A stretch of DNA of 12,836 nucleotides from Oleiagrimonas sp036379395 (GCA_036379395.1 DASVGR010000026.1:1-12836); one strand, 5' to 3'. Counted from the first letter of the stretch, positions 1-8,649 are shown. Notes: generated by a model not told the origin, from the sequence alone. Made by a program: numbers and translations.

Positions 1-1415
<1,415 letters not shown>

Positions 1416-1556
1416 GAGCGTTGTCCCTCCGGGAATTGGGCGGCCAAATGCGCCGCGACTTTCAAGAAGTGCGGCCACGGCATGCCATTGCAAGGGGGAA
1501 CGCTGATCGAATCGGATGCAGTGCGCGTGGATATCCCGACAGTTCGAGCCTTGCCC
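1416..1556. other. clpB leader and upstream region, no gene recognised
   Basis: This non-coding stretch lies between clpB and the REP repeats. The only clear element is the clpB ribosome binding site (GGAGGG on the minus strand, 1425-1430). A CTTGAAA heptamer on the minus strand at 1460-1466 resembles a heat-shock sigma-32 -35 element, but no -10 element stands at the right distance, so no promoter is called. The short open frames here are shadows. Confidence 0.6.
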
Positions 1557-1723
1557 TTGTAGGAGCCCGCCTGCGGGCGAAAAGGGCTTGCCTTGAACCC
1601 GCATCAAGCCATCGCGCGCAGGCGCGCTCCTACATGAATATCAAGCGACAGGGCCTTTGTAGGAGCCCGCCCGCGGGCGAAAGGGTCTTGCCACAAGCCA
1701 GCATCGGGCCATCGCGCGCAGGG
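1557..1723. repeat. REP/BIME-like inverted repeats in two 100-bp units
   Basis: Three hairpin-forming repeats and one truncated copy are visible. Copy 1 (about 1559-1580) reads GTAGGAG followed by the stem GCCCGC-CT-GCGGGC. Copy 2 (about 1609-1634) is inverted with stem GCGCGC-AG-GCGCGC. Copy 3 (about 1659-1680) repeats copy 1 with stem GCCCGC-CC-GCGGGC. The fourth (1709-1723) is inverted and loses its distal arm. Copies 1 and 3, and copies 2 and 4, are each exactly 100 bp apart, and the spacers between head and inverted partner match at about 19 of 28 positions, so a head-plus-inverted-partner unit appears duplicated. GTAGGAG-headed palindromes of this kind are typical of REP elements in Pseudomonas and Xanthomonadales genomes, which are spread by REP-associated transposases; none is encoded here. 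They lie between the 5' end of clpB and the 3' end of the LacI-family gene, where the hairpins could also protect or end the regulator transcript. Confidence 0.85.
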
Positions 1724-1751
1724 ACTGCAGCGGCCGGGGCCGTCTTCGAAC

Positions 1752-2786
1752 TCAGGTCTGGCGCACGATGAGCGAGGTCGGCATTTTTTCCGACGCCGCC
1801 ACGCGACCGTCCACCAGCGCCAGGATCTTGCGCGCCAGCAAGGCGCCGCCGTCAAGCCAGTTTTGCCGCACCGAGGTCAGCGGTGGCGTGAAGGCGGCGC
1901 CCAGCGGGGTGTCGTCGTAACCGATCACGGACACGTCTTCGGGCACGCGCACCCCGTGTTCGCGCAGGGCGCGAATGGCACCCATGGCCAGCAGATCGGA
2001 GCACGCGAACACGGCGTCGAAAGCGGTCTTGTCGGCCAGCAGCGAGTCGATGGCGCCGGCGCCGGCATCCATCGTCCAGCCATTCGGCGTGACGCATGTC
2101 GGCCCGATGCCACGCCGCGCCAGCACGTCGCGGAAGCCACGCAAGCGCTGCGCCATTTCAGCGTGGTCGGCATTGCCGACGAAGACCGGTCGGCGGCGGC
2201 CCGTGGACAGCAAATGCTCGGCTGCGCTGGCACCACCATGCACGTTGTCCGAACCGACGATGACATGCGCATCGCCATCGGTACCGGCACCCCAGACCAC
2301 CAGCGGCACGCCCATCTCGTCACACAGTTTCACCGAGCTCTGGTGCGCGCCCTGACCCAGCAGAATGACGCCGTCGGCGGCATGGATGAAGCTTTCGGTC
2401 ATGCCCTGCCGGGTGGTGAGCAGCACGCCATAACCGACGCCGGCCAGTTCCTGCGCGATGGCGCCCAGCAAGGCCAGCGGGTACGGATCGAGCATGGTGC
2501 GCCCGGCCGACGGCGTCATCTCGACGATGGTGGCAATGAGATTGCTGCGCTGGCGGCGAAAATTGCGCGCGCTGACGTTGAGCCGGTAACCGCGATCACG
2601 CGCCAGTTGCTGGATGCGTCGGCGCGTGGTTTCGGCCACCAGCGGGCTGTCGGCCAGCGCGCGCGACACGGTGATCTTGGACACCCCGGCCGCACGCGCA
2701 AGGTCGGCCATGGTGGGGTTGCGGCGCATGGTGCGTGCCGGCGACTTGCCCGCTTTCACATCCTCGCTCTTGGCGCCATCAGTCAC
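1752..2786 (-). CDS. LacI-family transcriptional regulator, probable repressor of the sugar locus
   Basis: DNA-binding regulator of the LacI/GalR family. From the chosen start, an N-terminal helix-turn-helix (about residues 25-45, with AGVSKITVSRAL) is followed by a hinge (about 70-78, NVSARNFRR) and a periplasmic-binding-protein-like effector domain (about 85-330, including SDLLAMGAIRAL and VSVIGYDDTP), ending with PTSLIVRQT. The start is a GTG at 2786 with GGGAG 7 nt upstream (2794-2798). An in-frame TTG at 2804 has a poorer site, and ATG 2729 has none. About 24 residues precede the HTH, longer than usual. The hinge residue that is normally leucine (ARxL) is phenylalanine. The gene is divergent from the phosphorylase fusion with paired palindromes between them, which suggests it represses that operon and perhaps itself until an alpha-glucoside or a derivative binds. 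The effector is not known; a MalR-like role is plausible but unproven. Confidence 0.93.
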   Translation of the reverse strand: MTDGAKSEDVKAGKSPARTMRRNPTMADLARAAGVSKITVSRALADSPLVAETTRRRIQQLARDRGYRLNVSARNFRRQRSNLIATIVEMTPSAGRTMLDPYPLALLGAIAQELAGVGYGVLLTTRQGMTESFIHAADGVILLGQGAHQSSVKLCDEMGVPLVVWGAGTDGDAHVIVGSDNVHGGASAAEHLLSTGRRRPVFVGNADHAEMAQRLRGFRDVLARRGIGPTCVTPNGWTMDAGAGAIDSLLADKTAFDAVFACSDLLAMGAIRALREHGVRVPEDVSVIGYDDTPLGAAFTPPLTSVRQNWLDGGALLARKILALVDGRVAASEKMPTSLIVRQT

Positions 2787-2793
2787 CGCATCA

Positions 2794-2798
2794 CTCCC
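2794..2798 (-). promoter_or_regulatory. Ribosome binding site deciding the GTG start of the LacI-family gene
   Basis: GGGAG on the minus strand ends 7 nt before GTG 2786, an ideal spacing. The upstream in-frame TTG at 2804 has only a weak AGG close by. The regulator therefore most likely starts at 2786. Confidence 0.6.
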
Positions 2799-2868
2799 AG
2801 TCAAAACGCCTGCCCATGGTTTGACATGCTAACAGCAAGCCATCCGGGGGCGGCATTGGCCGGGCATA

Positions 2869-2882
2869 TGTTATCGGTAACT
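2869..2882. promoter_or_regulatory. Weaker candidate LacI-family operator
   Basis: TGTTATCGGTAACT is an imperfect palindrome (5 of 7 pairs match, central CG) that directly abuts the stronger site; the centres are 14 bp apart. It lies just upstream of the phosphorylase promoter and could be a second half of a paired operator or a site controlling the divergent regulator gene. The call rests on symmetry and position only. Confidence 0.4.
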
Positions 2883-2911
2883 TGACACCGGTATCATTTT
2901 GTCCATAGATT
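2882..2911 (+). promoter_or_regulatory. Sigma-70-type promoter of the phosphorylase operon
   Basis: A perfect TTGACA -35 box (2882-2887) is followed after 18 bp by TAGATT (2906-2911, four of six matches to TATAAT). Transcription would begin near 2918, giving a leader of about 45 nt before the GTG at 2962. The strong palindrome at 2883-2896 overlaps the -35 box and the spacer, so a bound repressor would block RNA polymerase. Confidence 0.55.
2883..2896. promoter_or_regulatory. Candidate operator for the LacI-family regulator
   Basis: TGACACCGGTATCA is a 14-bp palindrome with one mismatched pair (6 of 7 pairs match) and the central CG step typical of LacI-family operators. It sits inside the -35/spacer of the promoter driving the GH65 fusion, in the divergent intergenic region next to the regulator gene. 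I found no second copy in the window, including upstream of the receptor or the transporter. Confidence 0.65.
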
Positions 2912-2947
2912 GAAATCCAGCCATCGCTCCAATCGCGAACTTTTGCC

Positions 2948-2952
2948 GAGGA
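2948..2952 (+). promoter_or_regulatory. Ribosome binding site deciding the GTG start of the GH65 fusion
   Basis: GAGGA ends 9 nt before GTG 2962. The first in-frame ATG at 2974 would lie 21 nt away with no closer purine-rich site, so the GTG is preferred. Confidence 0.55.
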
Positions 2953-2961
2953 TCCACAGCA

Positions 2962-5900
2962 GTGCAGCCAGTCATGTCCTCCGACGAGGCATCCGTGCCA
3001 AGGCCCGATGATGCCGTTCCACCGCCCGATCCGTGGCGCGTGACGCATGTGTCCAAGGGCCACGGGGAAGCCAGCCATTACGCCAGCGTGCTGGCCCTCG
3101 GCAACGGCCACATCGGCGTGCGCAACGGGCTGGGAACTTCGGCCGATGCGGGTCGTGCCACCTACCTGGCCGGCCTGTGGGAACGCTCATCCATCGACTA
3201 TCACGAACGCTTCCCCGGCTTCGCGCGGCACGACGACACGCGCGTGCCGGTCGCCGACGGCACCACGCTGGATTTGCACCAGGGCAACGACGCCCGTGGT
3301 CTGGCCGAAGGTCAATGGCTGGACGCCGAATGGACGCTCGACATGGCCACCGGCCTGTCGCGCTGCGTGCGCCATTGGCGTGCCCCCGACGGCGGCACGC
3401 TCACTGTCACCACCGAGCGCCTCGTTCCGTGGACCAACGAACCATTGCTGCTGATCCGCTGCCGCATCCTGTCAACTGGTTACACCGGTCCGCTCAGCGT
3501 GGACTCCGCCCTGCTGGTCGACACCGCAGCCACCGGCCAAGGCGATGATCCACGCATTGGCCTGCACGGCGCACAGGCCCTGGCCGCCAGTCACGCGCAG
3601 GCCGATGCCACGAGTGCCAGCCTCGGACAAACCGCCCGCGTCAGCGGCATCCACATGGCGTGCCTGCAAAAACACCGTCTGCCCGATGACGCTTTCCATT
3701 TCGCGCACGCGGTCACCGGCGCCGACGGCGTGCATCAATGGTTCACCGCCGACATCCGCGACGGACAGACTCTCACGCTGGAAAAAGCCGTCGCCTACGC
3801 CACCGGCCGGGCCGATGCCGACAATGCACATGCCGCGCTGCTGCATGACGCCGGGCACATCACAGAGCAGGCACTGGCCACGCCATTCGACGCCCTGATC
3901 ACCGCGCAAGCCAGGCGTTGCACCGCTTTTTGGCAAGCCGCCGACCTGGCCATCGACGGCGACGCGGCCAGCGAACAGGCCTTGCGCCTGGCCCTGTTCC
4001 ACGCGCGCCAGGCCGTGCCCGTGGACAGCGCCATCAGCATTCCGGCCAAGGGTCTGACCGGCGAAGGCTACGGCGGTCATCACTTCTGGGACAGCGACGT
4101 GTATCTGCTGCCGGCACTGGTGACGCTGGCCCCGCATGCGGCGCGTTCGATCCTGGCCTTTCGCATCCGTACGCTGGACAAGGCGCGCGCCCACGCGCGC
4201 GAAATGAACCATGCACGCGGCGCGCTGTATCCGTGGCGCACCATCGACGGCGACGAGTGCTCGGCCTACTTTCCGTCCGGCTCGGCGCAATACCACATCA
4301 ACGCCGACATCGCCTATGCGCTGCAGTTGTACGTGGAAGTCAGCGGCGACGATTCGATCCTGCTCGAAGGCGGCGCCGAGATGCTGGCCGAAACCGCACG
4401 CATCTGGCTCGACATCGGCAGTTGCAACCCGCGCCGCGGCAATGCCTTCTGCATCTGTCAGGTCACCGGCCCGGATGAATACAAAGTGCTGGCCGACAAC
4501 GATTACTACACCAACGCCATGGCGCAGCGGCATCTGGCGTGGGCTGCGCGGACGCTGGCATGGCTGGTCGATCAACATCCCGACCAGTACGCGCAACTGG
4601 CATCGCGCATCGGCTTGCACGCGGACGAACCCGCCGCTTGGCAGCGCGCCGCCGACAGCATGTATTTGCCCACCCCGGATCCACGTCTGGGCGTATTCGC
4701 GCAAGACGACACGTTTCTCGATCGCCCCCGCCTGCCGGCAACGCTGGCCGAACGCACCCATGGTCGGCCGTTGCTGCTGGATCTGCATCCGCTGACGATT
4801 TATCGCCATCAGGTGTGCAAGCAAGCCGACGTGTTGCACGCACTGGCGCTGGCCGGCGACGGGATTTCGCAACCGCGCCTGCGCTGCAATTTCGATTACT
4901 ACGAAGCCATCACCACCCACGATTCGACCTTGTCACCGCCCGTGTTCAGCCTCGCCGCCGGGCGCACCGGCAACACGCGCAAGGCACTCAAATACCTCGA
5001 CGACACCTTGCGCATCGACTTGGCCAACAGCCACGGCAACACCTCGCACGGTGTGCATCTGGCCGCCATGGCCGGCAGCTGGCTGGCGTTGACGTGGGGC
5101 CTGGGCGGCTTTGCCGGCACCGGCAACGAACCGACGTTTGCGCCGCAGTGTCCCGCGCGCTGGCGCGGCTACCGCTTCGGCCTGACCTGGCGCGGTCGGC
5201 AATTGCACGTGGCAGTCACGGCCATGCAAGCCACTTACGAGCTGATCAGCGGCGATGCCCTCGATATCCGGCATTACGGCCAGCCATTGCACCTTGAACC
5301 GGGCCGGGTGCAACGCTGCGCCATCCCCGCCAGCCGTCTGTTTCCGGCCGCGTTCAAGGCTTTCATCTTCGACCTTGACGGCGTGCTGGCCGATACCGCC
5401 AGCCTGCATCTGGCCGCATGGAAGGCATTGGCCGAGGCCGAAGGTCTGGCCTTCGACGACACCCTGGCCGCACGCCTCAAGGGCGTCGACCGCATGGGCT
5501 CGCTGGACATCCTGTTGCAGGCATCCAACCGCACTTGCACGCACGACGAAAAAGTCGCCATGGCCATGCGCAAGAACGCGCACTACGTGCAACTGATCGA
5601 CCAGCTTGGCCCCGAAGCCCTGTTGCCCGGCGCGCTGCAAGCCTTGCACGAGATACGTCGCGCCGGCCTCAAAACCGCATTGGCATCTTCCAGCCGCAAC
5701 GCACCACATCTGCTCGAACGCCTCGGCATCGCGCCGCTGTTCGACTTTGTCGTGGACGCCGCCTCGCTTGGCCACGGCAAGCCCGACCCGGAGATTTTTC
5801 TCGCCGCCGCACAGGGCCTCGGCCTTGCGCCCGAAGCCTGCATCGGCGTGGAAGACGCCGCCGCCGGCATCACCGCCATCCACGCCGCCGGCATGGCCGC

Positions 5901-6033
5901 CATCGGCATCGGCGACGGCACCGAATTGGACAGCGCCGACATCACGCTGCCCGCCATGGACGAGTTTGATGTCAGGGATTTCGCCATCGACACACAAACA
6001 TCGACACAGGCATCCAGCCTGCCGCCGAAATAA
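2962..6033 (+). CDS. GH65 disaccharide phosphorylase fused to beta-phosphoglucomutase
   Basis: A 1023-residue bifunctional cytoplasmic enzyme. The GH65 part (about 20-790) should split an alpha-glucosidic disaccharide with phosphate into beta-glucose-1-phosphate and glucose. The HAD part (about 798-1005) should convert that product to glucose-6-phosphate. GH65 landmarks are HHFWDSDVY (373-381), GALYPW, VTGPDEY with predicted general acid E506, KQADV (620-624), and a probable phosphate-binding loop NTSHGVH (693-699). Mutase landmarks are DLDGVLADT with nucleophile D804 and acid/base D806, LKGVDR (839-844), S909, GKPDPEIF with K940, and E964/D965. Their spacing matches D8, D10, S114, K145, E169 and D170 of Lactococcus lactis beta-PGM almost exactly, so both halves look active. 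The GTG start has GAGGA 9 nt upstream. It is the first gene of the putative operon, 38 bp ahead of the receptor. Substrate (maltose, trehalose, kojibiose or nigerose) cannot be decided by eye. Confidence 0.95.
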   Translation: MQPVMSSDEASVPRPDDAVPPPDPWRVTHVSKGHGEASHYASVLALGNGHIGVRNGLGTSADAGRATYLAGLWERSSIDYHERFPGFARHDDTRVPVADGTTLDLHQGNDARGLAEGQWLDAEWTLDMATGLSRCVRHWRAPDGGTLTVTTERLVPWTNEPLLLIRCRILSTGYTGPLSVDSALLVDTAATGQGDDPRIGLHGAQALAASHAQADATSASLGQTARVSGIHMACLQKHRLPDDAFHFAHAVTGADGVHQWFTADIRDGQTLTLEKAVAYATGRADADNAHAALLHDAGHITEQALATPFDALITAQARRCTAFWQAADLAIDGDAASEQALRLALFHARQAVPVDSAISIPAKGLTGEGYGGHHFWDSDVYLLPALVTLAPHAARSILAFRIRTLDKARAHAREMNHARGALYPWRTIDGDECSAYFPSGSAQYHINADIAYALQLYVEVSGDDSILLEGGAEMLAETARIWLDIGSCNPRRGNAFCICQVTGPDEYKVLADNDYYTNAMAQRHLAWAARTLAWLVDQHPDQYAQLASRIGLHADEPAAWQRAADSMYLPTPDPRLGVFAQDDTFLDRPRLPATLAERTHGRPLLLDLHPLTIYRHQVCKQADVLHALALAGDGISQPRLRCNFDYYEAITTHDSTLSPPVFSLAAGRTGNTRKALKYLDDTLRIDLANSHGNTSHGVHLAAMAGSWLALTWGLGGFAGTGNEPTFAPQCPARWRGYRFGLTWRGRQLHVAVTAMQATYELISGDALDIRHYGQPLHLEPGRVQRCAIPASRLFPAAFKAFIFDLDGVLADTASLHLAAWKALAEAEGLAFDDTLAARLKGVDRMGSLDILLQASNRTCTHDEKVAMAMRKNAHYVQLIDQLGPEALLPGALQALHEIRRAGLKTALASSSRNAPHLLERLGIAPLFDFVVDAASLGHGKPDPEIFLAAAQGLGLAPEACIGVEDAAAGITAIHAAGMAAIGIGDGTELDSADITLPAMDEFDVRDFAIDTQTSTQASSLPPK

Positions 6034-6071
6034 CGACTCAATCATCCACTCAAGTGGGGGAGCGCATCAAA

Positions 6072-8579
6072 ATGAATACCTCGCATCTCGCGCGTCACGT
6101 CCTGCCAGCCGTGATTCTTGCCACGCTGGCGAGCACATCGCTGGCGGCCAACGCGGCCGTCCAGACGTCCAATCAGCAAGCCCAAATCACTTCCGCCAAA
6201 AGCAAGGCGGCGCAGCAATCGAACACGGCCACCACGCTCGATTCGGTCGTGGTCACCGGCTCGGCCAGCGTCGGCGGCGTCAAGCAGCTGGACGCCAGCT
6301 ACGCCATCACCTCGCTGTCGCAATTCGCCATCAAGGACGTCAACCCTTCCAGCACCGCCGACCTGCTCAAGGCCGTGCCCACCATCTGGGTCGAATCGAC
6401 CGGCGGCCAGGCCGGCGCCAACGTGTTCGTGCGCGGTTTCCCCGGCGCCGGTGACGCGCGTTTCGTGTCGACCGAACTGAATGGCTCGCCACTGTTCGGC
6501 ACCTCGGGCCTGTCGTTCATGAGCACGCCCGACCTGTTCCGCATGGACGACACCATCAAGCGCGTGGAAGTGTTGCGCGGCGGCCCCAGCCCAATCTTCG
6601 CGGCCGGCCAGCCTGGTGCCACGGTCAACTTCATCCAGAAGGACGGCACCGACACGCCATGGGGTGCCGGCTCCGTGCGCGCCACGCTGGGCCAGAAGGG
6701 TTATCGCCGTCTGGACGTCTATTGGGGCGGTGAACTGGGCGACAACTGGTACCTCGCCGGCGGCGGCTTCGCGCGCCAGGGCGACGGCGTGCATGACGCG
6801 CAATACGACATCAACCGCGGCGGCCAGTTCGATGCCATCCTGACCAAAAAGTTCGATGACGACGCCGGCTCACTGGCCTTCTACGGCCGCCACACCAACG
6901 ACGACGACGGCTTTCTGACCTCGGTGCCGATGGTGTCGGTGAACGGCAAACTGCATCCCATGTCGCAGTTCGATCCGCGCAGCGACACCCTGCTGGGCAA
7001 CGACATTCGCCACACCACGATGGAAGTGTCACCGGGCACACCGCCGGGCACGCGCAACGTCGATCTGGCCAAGGGCCGCGGCATCAACCTGTCGGTGTTC
7101 GGCTCCAAGTTCAACCTGAAATTCGGCGACGGCTGGACGATCAGCAACCACGCCAACCTGGTTGGCGGCAACGTGCCGACGGTCGCGTTGTTCAACGGCA
7201 ACACGCCGCCCATGAGCGTGGGCGACTACATCGCCAGCTCCATCGCCACCGCCAATGCCAACCCGGACGTGGTCGCCGCGGCCGGCATGGCCACCAGCGG
7301 TACGGCCGTCTATACGCATGGCGGCGGCGCGGTCAATCCGAACGAACTGCTGCTGAACTCCGGCCTGTGGGTGGTCAACAAGCACATCCATTCGTTCACC
7401 GACGAAGTGCGCCTGAGCAAGGCATTGACCGACAACAACACGCTTACCTTCGGCGCGTTCTACGCCAACTACGGCACGCGCGACCAGTGGGATCTGGGCA
7501 ACAACATCCTGACCACGCTGCAAAACAACGCGCAACTGGTGGATGTGACGTTGAACAACGGCGTAGTGGTGTCGCACAACGGTTTCAGCAGCCCGTCGTC
7601 GTACGCGTTTGCCGAAACCTGGAGCGGCCGCAACATCGCCGGCTACCTGAGCGACGAATGGGTGATCGGACCGTGGCGTCTGGACGCCGGCGCGCGCTGG
7701 GAGCATCAGCGCGACAAGGGCTACAGCGCCAACAGCACGACGGTCGATCTGGATGGCAATCCGGCCACGCTGTACAACAACGGCGCCTCGGTGCTGACCG
7801 GCACGCGCACGCAGTTCAATGAAAGCGCCAGCCACGTATCGTGGACGGCCGGCGCCAACTACAGCTTCACCGACCACATGTCGGCGTTCGTGCGCCTGAA
7901 CTCGGGGCAGCTGTTCCCGATGTTCGACGACATCCAGGGCGGCACGCCGTCGATCCAGACGGTCAAGCAGTACGAGCTGGGCTTCAAGGCCGAAGACACG
8001 CATTACAGCGCGTACTTGACGGCGTTCTACAACAAGTTCAGCAACCTGCCGTTCCAAGCGTTCGTGGAGCAGAACGGGCAGCTGGTCAACGTGACCCTGG
8101 CCGGCGGCTCCAAGGCCAAGGGTGTGGGCGTGGACTTCACCTGGCGGCCGATCGCCGACTTCAGCGTGCACGTGACCGGCGACTACCTGAAGGCCAATTA
8201 CACGAACTACGGCGACTATTCGGACAACCAGGTCGAACGCCAGCCGAAGCTGCTGTACCGCGTGACGCCGGCGTGGATGCTGCCCACGCACTGGGGCATG
8301 TTCCGCCTGTTCGCCACCTTCACCCATGTCGGCCAGCGCTACGGTGACATTGCCAACGACCAGATCCTGCCGTCGTACCACACCATCGACGCCGGCGCGG
8401 AGCTGGCCGTGGGCGACCACTGGGACTTCCGCCTGGACGGCCGCAACATCACCGACACGCTGGCCTTGACCGAAGGCAACAACCGCGCGGCGACCGGCGG
8501 CGCGGCGGCCAGCAGCATCATCTACGGCCGCTCCATCTTCGGTCGCATGTACACGCTGTCGGCCAAGTACAGCTTCTGA
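6072..8579 (+). CDS. TonB-dependent outer-membrane receptor, probable sugar uptake
   Basis: An 835-residue outer-membrane beta-barrel receptor that would import a ligand into the periplasm using TonB-ExbB-ExbD energy. A signal peptide (1-28, hydrophobic core LPAVILATLAS, probable cleavage after A25 or A28) precedes a low-complexity linker, a TonB-box-like LDSVVVTG (56-63), and a plug domain (about 75-200) with NVFVRGFPG (117-125) and IKRVEVLRGGPSP (162-174). The barrel then ends in SAKYSF with the terminal Phe typical of BAM substrates. ATG 6072 is chosen because GGGGGAG (6056-6062) is 9 nt upstream and the signal peptide begins directly; the in-frame GTG 6054 lies at the edge of that site and is rejected. 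It is 38 bp after the phosphorylase fusion, with no promoter seen between, so it is probably cotranscribed and imports the phosphorylase substrate or longer alpha-glucans. The family is certain; the ligand is inferred from context. Confidence 0.95.
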   Translation: MNTSHLARHVLPAVILATLASTSLAANAAVQTSNQQAQITSAKSKAAQQSNTATTLDSVVVTGSASVGGVKQLDASYAITSLSQFAIKDVNPSSTADLLKAVPTIWVESTGGQAGANVFVRGFPGAGDARFVSTELNGSPLFGTSGLSFMSTPDLFRMDDTIKRVEVLRGGPSPIFAAGQPGATVNFIQKDGTDTPWGAGSVRATLGQKGYRRLDVYWGGELGDNWYLAGGGFARQGDGVHDAQYDINRGGQFDAILTKKFDDDAGSLAFYGRHTNDDDGFLTSVPMVSVNGKLHPMSQFDPRSDTLLGNDIRHTTMEVSPGTPPGTRNVDLAKGRGINLSVFGSKFNLKFGDGWTISNHANLVGGNVPTVALFNGNTPPMSVGDYIASSIATANANPDVVAAAGMATSGTAVYTHGGGAVNPNELLLNSGLWVVNKHIHSFTDEVRLSKALTDNNTLTFGAFYANYGTRDQWDLGNNILTTLQNNAQLVDVTLNNGVVVSHNGFSSPSSYAFAETWSGRNIAGYLSDEWVIGPWRLDAGARWEHQRDKGYSANSTTVDLDGNPATLYNNGASVLTGTRTQFNESASHVSWTAGANYSFTDHMSAFVRLNSGQLFPMFDDIQGGTPSIQTVKQYELGFKAEDTHYSAYLTAFYNKFSNLPFQAFVEQNGQLVNVTLAGGSKAKGVGVDFTWRPIADFSVHVTGDYLKANYTNYGDYSDNQVERQPKLLYRVTPAWMLPTHWGMFRLFATFTHVGQRYGDIANDQILPSYHTIDAGAELAVGDHWDFRLDGRNITDTLALTEGNNRAATGGAAASSIIYGRSIFGRMYTLSAKYSF

Positions 8580-8595
8580 CACCAGAGGCTTTTTT
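8571..8595 (+). terminator. Rho-independent terminator overlapping the receptor stop codon
   Basis: AGCTTCTG (8571-8578) pairs with CAGAGGCT (8583-8590) around an ACAC loop: eight pairs including one G-T wobble, followed directly by a run of six T (8590-8595). The stem includes the last two codons and the stop codon (8577-8579) of the receptor gene. It would end or reduce transcription before the MFS transporter gene. Confidence 0.75.
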
Positions 8596-8649
8596 GCCGG
8601 ACAAGCCGCCAACCTGGCTCCCCTCCCCTGCGTTGGCGGCCTGCCCGGC
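8596..8649. repeat. Long GC-rich intergenic hairpin
   Basis: GCCGCCAAC (8605-8613) pairs perfectly with GTTGGCGGC (8632-8640). A further outer pair, GCCGG (8596-8600) with CCGGC (8645-8649), flanks a 4x4 internal loop. The terminal loop is 18 nt and pyrimidine-rich, including CCCCTCCCC. No T-run follows on either strand, so it is not a second classical terminator. It starts immediately after the T-run of the receptor terminator and ends about 75 bp before the transporter start. It may protect RNA 3' ends or control the transporter mRNA; function unknown. Confidence 0.6.

Noticed and set aside
1430..1470. CTTGAAA on the minus strand (1460-1466) as a heat-shock sigma-32 promoter of clpB
   Set aside because: The heptamer matches the -35 consensus, but the candidate -10 elements stand about 6 or 18 bp away rather than about 12-15, and the downstream one would put the start site on the ribosome binding site.
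1731..1742. CGGCC-GG-GGCCG palindrome just past the LacI-family stop as a terminator
   Set aside because: The loop is too small and there is no T-run downstream on the minus strand.
2821..2849. A second TTGACA on the plus strand at 2821-2826 as a promoter
   Set aside because: No AT-rich -10 box follows at 16-18 bp; the region there is a G/C run.
1863..2885. A 340-codon plus-strand frame antisense to the LacI-family gene
   Set aside because: The minus-strand product has a textbook LacI HTH and effector domain; the plus-strand translation is His/Gly/Arg-rich shadow sequence.
3472..4920. A 482-codon open frame on the minus strand, antisense to the GH65 domain
   Set aside because: Its frame follows the GC-rich third-position bias of the real gene on the other strand, the translation has no recognisable domain and is unusually rich in Gln, His, Val and Arg, and the sense product is a clear enzyme.
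4933..6045. A 370-codon minus-strand frame under the mutase half, and a 527-codon one at 7029-8612 under the receptor
   Set aside because: Both are shadows in high-GC DNA, with no ribosome site or recognisable protein features, and each overlaps a well-supported gene almost completely.
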